A stretch of 64,000 nucleotides of DNA from Sternotherus odoratus (taxonomy: Eukaryota > Chordata > Testudines > Kinosternidae): positions 93,061,890-93,125,889 of the forward strand of contig JAVMKO010000003.1 in the NCBI GenBank assembly GCA_032164245.1, written 5' to 3'. Made by a program: the position numbers and the translations under genes. Below are positions 57,851 to 64,000 of this stretch, one piece after another (positions within the stretch are counted from its first letter, which is position 1; each line of letters begins with the position of its first letter). The notes under the pieces were generated by a model. That model ran no database searches. It was given only the letters and a program-made list of their open reading frames with translations, and was not told where the DNA came from.

Positions 57851-58530
57851 AATAAGTTGTAAATTACCATACAAATTCTAAGAGGCTGTTTAATTTGGAT
57901 GGACCATTATCAGCAGAACACTTCAATCTCCCTGGACATTCTATTAAAGACTTGAAGGTGTCAATTTTAAAACAGGAAAACTTCCAAAACAGACTCCAAT
58001 GAGAAGCTGATGAACTGGAATTAATTTTCAAATTGTACACTGTCAACCAAGGGTTAAACAGGGACGTTGAGTGGCTTTGTCATTATACTAATTGAATGCA
58101 TTTTCCTAGTTAAGTCTCTTTTATAGATTCTTATCAACTGTCAGACATAGATAGATCCACTAAATTTTCACTACAAAAGGTTTTTTTTTCTCCTGCTGAT
58201 AATGTGAGACAACAGCATTTCACCTCCTCCTAACTTTTTGCAAGAAAGGACTGATTTGCCTTAGGTGCTTAGCTCCAGGAGTGGGTTCACAGCTGTGAAT
58301 TCCAAGTGAGGATAGGTGCCTCCCTCTGGCCTAGACTTCCTGTCCCCTTGGCACTTCCAGCTGGCTAGATTAGGTGATGCCACACTTAGCACATTGGCTT
58401 TTGTGAATCCCTTGCTTATCCGCCTGTCTCTTCCCATGCATTATATATAGGGAGCCTGGATGCCTATATCTGGGCTGAGGATTCCCCTGGTGGCAAGGGG
58501 CCTACAGCTAGGTATTGCAGTGCTGAACCT
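57851..58530. other. MYCT1 intron, no recognised feature
   Basis: Unique sequence, no supported exon. Confidence 0.45.
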
Positions 58531-58532
58531 TA

Positions 58533-58766
58533 GGGCATGTCTATACTTACCTCAGGAGTGATCAATCCAGCAGTGGTCAATTATCATGTCTAGTGAAGAT
58601 GTGATAAATTGACCACTGAAGATGGGGAAGTGTTAGCAGTCGACATACTGCAGTGAAGACACTGTGGTAAGTAGATTTAAGTATGTTGATTTCAGCTACA
58701 TAATTCACATAGCTGAAGTTGCATAACTTAGATCGTTCCACACCACTCCCCAGTGTAGCCTAGGCC
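58533..58766. mobile_element. Harbinger-like MITE, TTA target
   Basis: 234 bp flanked by TTA (58530-58532 and 58767-58769), ends GGGCATGTCTATACT and AGTGTAGCCTAGGCC. The interior ACTGCAGTGAAGACACTGTG and CATAGCTGAAGTTGCATAAC match the copy at 39505. Confidence 0.75.
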
Positions 58767-58964
58767 TTAGGGCCTTGGCCTCATCTACCCCTACAATATT
58801 TGTGGTGGTGGCAGATACATGTAGTACCATTCCTTTGACAAACCAACAGCAATGATTCTCATCACTCTGTAAATCCTGAGGATTTTTTCCTCACACATCT
58901 ATTAGAAATATGTGTGTACCTGAAGCAGAAAAGACAAGTTTTATTTTTATGATGTATAAAAACA

Positions 58965-59241
58965 ATGAGGAGTCCTTGTGGCACCTTAGAGACTAACAAA
59001 TTTATTTGGCATAAGCTTTTGTGGGCTATAACTCCTTTAATCAGATGCGTGAAGTGGAAAATACAGTTGGCAGGTATAAATATACAGCACATGAAAAGAT
59101 CGGAATTCCCTTACCAAGTGGGGGATTAGAGCTAACAAGGCCAATTCAATCAGGGTGGATGTCACCCATTTCCAACAGTTGATGAGAAGGAAAATTACTT
59201 TTTGTAGTGCTAATAAGGCCAATTCAATCTGGGTGGATTAA
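58965..59241 (-). mobile_element. PLE-like repeat copy, longer subfamily
   Basis: Reads AATGAGGAGTCCTTGTGGCA, CCTTAGAGACTAACAAATTT, GGCATAAGCTTTTGTGGGCT, then GTGAAGTGGAAAATACAGTT and a region where GGCCAATTCAATC-GGGTGGAT occurs twice (59140 and 59219). The core shows CUGAUUA for CUGAUGA and AAAA for GAAA on the minus strand, so the ribozyme-like motif is damaged. Confidence 0.7.
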
Positions 59242-59644
59242 AAAGGAAGTCGTTGTTCGTCTTCCCAGCCATTTTTCCAGCATGCCAAGTCTCAGACAGT
59301 GTTTGAATGCATCTGCACCAGTAGCAATGCAAGGAAACAAGCTTTCTTTGTGTTCTCTTTTCTCTGGAGGGTAAGTTACCTGCAGGTGAATTCTAGATTT
59401 AAGGATCACACATGTCAAAATCTAGCAGGATGCAGTATAAGATTCGACCAGCATGTCATGGGGCCAAGAACAATTCTTCAGCTATTCTTGTTACTGAGCC
59501 CTCATTTTAAAGCCTTTTGAAGAATAATACGTTGTTGTTACCAAGTGGCTTCCATTTAATTACCTCAGGATACTGTAACATTAAAGTGCATGAAATAAAG
59601 TGTTCCTCCTACATTCATAAATTTCGCTTCAGTCTTCCTGTGAG

Positions 59645-59805
59645 TTATGTATTATTATTACAAGTGCTATTGTCCTCATTTTCCAGATGAGGAAGCTGCA
59701 GCACGGAAAGGTAGGGTAACTTGCCCACAATCACAAAAGAAGTACGTGGAAGAGCACTAAATAGAACTAAATTGCCTGAGTCACAGTCTTGTGCTTTCCA
59801 AGACT
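59645..59805 (+). mobile_element. MIR-like (CORE-SINE type) fragment
   Basis: TTATTATTACAAGTGCTATT, CTCATTTTCCAGATGAGGAA, GGTAACTTGCCCACAATCAC and CAGTCTTGTGCTTTCCAAGA follow the MIR order. Confidence 0.65.
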
Positions 59806-60004
59806 ATCCTTCCACACATAACCCAGTCTTATGCCCTGTATCGGGGGAGGAAGTGAAAGAAGTTCAGTGTCATACGGAACAAGGTTTAGTACTGACTCCT
59901 ATTTTCCTCACTCTTTTTAGCAGAATTTTAACTTCCTGCATGAGTGTAATTTAAGATATTGAATATGGAGATTCTGGTAGCCATATTATAGCTAAGGGTG
60001 TAGT

Positions 60005-60120
60005 GTAGGTAGTATTATTCCCATTTTAAAGAAAGGAAAACTGTGAAAGAGAGAGGTCAACTGTTTTTACCCAAGATCACCTAGGAAGACTAAGGCAAAA
60101 TGAGAAACAGAACACTTAGC
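60005..60120 (+). mobile_element. MIR-like fragment
   Basis: TAGTATTATTCCCATTTTAA, GGAAAACTGTGAAAGAGAGA, TACCCAAGATCACCTAGGAA resemble a second, more diverged MIR copy. Confidence 0.5.
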
Positions 60121-63100
60121 AACAGACAATTAATTGTAGGGCCAGTTACTACTGGATTAGAATTGAGAGTTGTATTCTCAAAATAGCATGCACAAAACCA
60201 AAAGATGACGCAATTTGTAATTTCCCTGCTACACTAAATTTAACACTAGTGGCTGAAAATCTGATATTATGCTGATGAGAGTATTATAAGAATCTATATA
60301 GATTAGACTAGGGTTCCCTCTGTGTTACCAGCCTGAAGTCAGTATTCAACAAAATGCACTAGCTCAGCAGTGTCCAATAGAAATTAGATGCCAGCCACAC
60401 TTGTGGTTTTGAATTTTTCTTATTTGCCGCATTATAAAAAAGGATTAAGAAACATACTACACACTACTACCATAACCCTGAAATCTGATATATAATTCAT
60501 ACTGACTGTGCATCTTAACTCAGCCTCCAGATTTTACTTGGATTTTATAACATTTACTGCAGAAAATGTGGATTCACAGACCCACGCATTGCTCATGCAT
60601 TAGCACAGCTCAGTAGTCTATTTGCCACATGTGGCTTGTGGCGAATGTATTGGACACCGCTGCACTAACTGCTACAAAATTAGACAATATCCAAGTGAAA
60701 ACAAGAAATACACAGAGGGGAAATAATGTGGGGGAAATGAGACAATATGAACAAGGAATGGAGAATATGTTGATTCATTAAGGAAACACATGGGGTATTT
60801 TTGAACTGGTGATGCAGAAGTTAAATCCATCAGCAGAATTCTCTCCACTGACCTTGGCAGCATTTTAGTGGTCATAGGTTTCTACTTAATGAGGGACTGT
60901 TTTTGAGAAATTTCTCTAATACTTTAGGTTCCAACAGGATTTCCTTCAGCATCTGGCAGTCAACAAAAATATTATAGAATTGCATGTGTTAATACTGAGG
61001 ACATTTTAAAAGTATCACATACACTCATGTCCTTACATCAAGCTGAAGATCGGCATCTTAGATCTAATACTGTACATTTTATTTATTGTAATGTGCTGCT
61101 AACTACCATGTATCTCATTAAAGAAACCCCTCTTCATTTGTGAAGTCTCTATTTTAACCACACTGTTACATACTTTATCAAAATTGTAAATGATTTTCAC
61201 TGTCAGTTTTCTAAGATATTCTTCTTAGCTAAGTAGTTACTACAATAAAAGATTATGCAATATTGCAGTGTGGAATTATGTTCACAGTATCAGTACATTC
61301 AACTGGGTTAAGTTCTTTAACAGGGCATGTTCCTCCTACTCTGTTTTTACAAGAGAGACAGCAATACTGTACTAGAGGCTTACACGTGTAAGCAGATGAA
61401 AACTGTATGTTGCTATTTCAGTAAAGTTTAGGAAAATAGGCTGAAGCCCTGAAGTAACAGTTTCTATGGATGCTTTCACACAAGATTCTTTAGAAGAGCC
61501 TGTTACTGCTTTGCTTGGTTCTTTACATGACCGTGCTTATGTCAGGAAATTAAAACACACTGATGTCTTGATTTTAGATGTTTCCTCTTGGTCACTACAA
61601 TTACTCTGTCTTTATTATCCCTTTCAAGGCTGGTCACTAGGTCAAGTGAGCTCTGACTTGTTTTTTATGATTTTCCTATGGCATCTTAACTTTTCTTTTC
61701 AGCTTTTTATCAAGGACAAATACTGGTAACATAGACACAAAGCAAGTTTACGGCTCCAACCCTAAGACAGATAGTTTAATGCAAACATTCATAAAGTCAC
61801 AAATCTCTTGTAAACAGTACTTCAGAAAGTTTCCTTGAACATTTCCCCTGCACATGACCATTCCAAACTCTGAGCAGGATACTAACCCAAGAGTCTACAC
61901 CAGAGAGGTCAGAATCCTTCTGAGTTTCTGATAGTCACCAAATAGAGTATTGGTCATGGTGCTTTCCACCTCCTGAATATTTGCTGTGAGTACTTCTAGC
62001 ATGACACCATCAGAACTCTTTTATCTGTTGCTCTATTTTCATCAGTGTAGATGGCCAGCAGAGGGCAATCTTGTTACTAGGTAAGTGGCTTGGTTGTGAA
62101 ATTTAAACCTCTGTACTTTCTGTTCAAGAGCATTGTTCTCCTGATGGCAAACATAATAACAACACCTGAGGGACTCATGATTTTTCCTATTTACTCAGTT
62201 AGCTAATGATTTATTTGTGGAAACTTCTAGAAACCCTTCAGGAGCAGGAGTGTTAGGTAGCTGCCTACTTAACCCACCATCATCCAGGCCCGCTGTGTAA
62301 GCCACCACTGTTCCAAAGTGTTCCAGCGCCGTGTCTTTATTCAAGCTACTGTTTACAAAGGTGCTGCAACTTCTGCTAGTATTTGTAGCATGTGCACACT
62401 GACTGATTAATTGCGTTCTTCTCAAACTCTTTTCTCCTGCAGCCCATGTTCCAACTTCAAATTCCATGCAGGTTGTTACAGTGGGAAGCATCCTGCACAC
62501 CTACTACTATATCTTTTTGTAGGGCACTACATATTCCCCCATTAAATGGTCAACTTAACTTGCTAGGGGGGTGGGGTTAGTCATGGGCCCAGCTCCACTG
62601 TGCCACCCTTGGCAGAGCAGTGTTTTACCTAGGACTATGGGGAGGGAGCAAACCCCACAGTCCTCTGAGCCCAGGGAATGGAATTCTGTCTTGGATCTTG
62701 AATGAGACACAAAGCAGAGGCTGTGGGTTGAGAGGCAGCTCCCTAGCGATAATCTAGCCTTAACTGGAGAAAAGTTTGGAAATTCACTATCAAGGCTACC
62801 CATGTATATCAATCACCAACAACTTAGAGTTACTTTTAAATTTTACTATTTGAAACTTTCAAACGAAACCTTTGTTCACCCTCTTGGTGTGGTACATGTT
62901 GTGTTCATGGTATACACATAGGTTAGATAAAAACATATTTTTGAAAGTTTGAACTGTTACTCTATTTTATTTCTTAAAATCTAGAGCCTTATCAACAGAA
63001 GAACCAAAAACGGAGAGAGACAAAACAGGCTGCTCCCTAAACAGAGAGGCACAACTCACCCCATCTTAATGTCAGCTGCCTGTCTGTTACTATCTGACTG

Positions 63101-63934
63101 CTAGTAGGCCCAGATTGCATACAGAGCCCCCTATCATGCATGGAGGACCAGGAAAACCCACTGAGCATTTAAAGTGAGAGTTAACAATTTCAATCCAATT
63201 TTCAGTACCTTACAATGCAGCTGGTAGATCTTGTGCTCACAAGGATGGACTTTCTGATGGACAGTAAGCACACAAAAGGAAAATGAGATGCTCACAAAGT
63301 AAACACCATGCCTGGGACTGGACTTGACCCTAAATCAGTAAATGGTGTATATATTTTAAATACAATTTGGTTGCCATGGGTATGAGCCGGAGGATGCAAC
63401 AAGTCTTACCCACTCTTTGCAAAGTTGCCCATTATAGGCACTGCTCTATCTTAGTGTCCCCTAAAGGACAGGATACCACAAAGGGGAGGAGCCAGGGGGA
63501 ATATACAGTCCCTCCAAAGGGGTGTACAGGTGGGTGTATTTCGCCATGCAACAGGGAGCTCCAGGAGGAATTCTCCATCAGGCAAGATTCCTTTTGCACA
63601 GACACCCCCTCTAATGAACGCCTGTGTGTATAGGATATGATTGAGATCCATGGGTCAGATCCTTGGTGTCTCATTGCTCTCCTTTGTGGGACTTCCCAGG
63701 GTGGGCTGAGGGCATCTCAGGGGTGGGTGCTGGGCAGATGGGGCAAAAGATGATAATACACTCTAGCCATCCTGCTTGGTGGATTGACTCCTGTAAGGCT
63801 GAGCCAGTGAAGGTTTAACAATCAGCTAACTAGGTGACCTGTAAGCAACCCTTAAGGATATATCAAAAGGATACTGCAATGGTAAGCGGGGCCATTTCTT
63901 GCAGAGAGCTATCAAAGCCATGTTAAGTAGACTA

Positions 63935-64000
63935 CAAAAAGAACAGGAGTACTTGTGGCACCTTAGAGACTAACAAATTTATTTCAGCATAAGTTTTCAT
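63935..64000 (-). mobile_element. PLE-like terminal repeat, cut by window end
   Basis: AAAAAGAACAGGAGTACTTG, TGGCACCTTAGAGACTAACA and TTTCAGCATAAGTTTTCAT are the start of another copy, which continues past 64000. Confidence 0.75.

Larger units (their letters stand above)
59242..63930. other. MYCT1 intron or downstream, no exon seen
   Basis: Contains MIR-like pieces (see the next two entries). The 87-codon frame at 61466-61729, the 101-codon minus frame at 62195-62500 and the frames near 63367-63674 show no recognisable domain. MYCT1 exon 2 was looked for by its expected open frame and not found. Confidence 0.5.

Noticed and set aside
1..64000. CRISPR arrays, operons or phage-like modules
   Set aside because: None are present. 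The tandem arrays seen are a GAAA microsatellite, a minisatellite and transposon duplications, and the genome is vertebrate.
51762..64000. MYCT1 exon 2
   Set aside because: It should give a long open frame with a membrane segment and an arginine-rich stretch. No plus-strand frame in this part has these.
1..64000. tRNA, rRNA or snRNA genes
   Set aside because: No cloverleaf-type A and B box pair or conserved RNA gene sequence was recognised by eye. A tRNAscan-SE and Infernal run would be decisive.

Overview
This is a gene-poor, repeat-rich vertebrate nuclear window. I read it as a turtle (or close sauropsid) genome. The evidence is the density and type of transposable elements: CR1 LINEs in several age classes, an RTE-clade LINE, hAT and Harbinger-like MITEs, Tigger-like and TA-flanked MITEs, solo LTRs, and a dispersed family sharing the core AGAGACTAAC...CATAAGCTTTC that I attribute to Penelope-like (PLE) terminal repeats. 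The species cannot be told from the sequence. Almost all open reading frames longer than 60 codons are chance or transposon-derived.

Two real host exons can be supported. On the minus strand, 17342-17408 is the first coding exon of SYNE1 (nesprin-1): ATG, 22 codons ending PRDIANVMQRLQ, then a GTAAGTG donor. On the plus strand, 51709-51760 is the first coding exon of MYCT1: ATG, 17 codons containing SSWPPNFW, then a GTAAG donor in phase 1. From general knowledge, SYNE1 and MYCT1 are head-to-head neighbours in the human genome, so each call supports the other. A CpG-dense, GC-rich block at about 29.2-30.1 kb lies between them and is probably the upstream SYNE1 promoter region.

Layout: 1-17.3 kb is SYNE1 intron holding hAT MITEs, a 194-bp near-perfect palindrome, two CR1 copies, a PLE foldback and a nearly 3-kb CR1-like LINE. 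17.4-29.2 kb is probably the first SYNE1 intron (5' UTR intron). It holds a Tigger MITE, a Harbinger MITE and a broken RTE LINE interrupted by a 1,042-bp solo LTR with an internal 44-bp minisatellite. 30-51 kb is intergenic: a TA-flanked MITE inside a Harbinger MITE, a PLE foldback with a GAAA microsatellite, a solo LTR nested in a solo LTR, a dead but long hAT transposase, further MITEs, a second PLE foldback of the same kind, CR1 fragments and a second hAT relic. 51.8-64 kb is MYCT1 intron with two LTRs, three PLE copies and ancient SINE fragments.

The most interesting signal is the PLE-like family. Three insertions (12.9, 32.3 and 45.2 kb) are inverted-repeat (foldback) structures, each flanked by its own direct repeat of 9-14 bp, so each seems to have inserted as a unit. 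The family core also resembles a hammerhead ribozyme (CYGANGA, a GUGGG/CCCAC stem, GAAA, AGC-UUAU-GCU), decayed in every copy here. No operon, CRISPR or other prokaryotic-type system is present.
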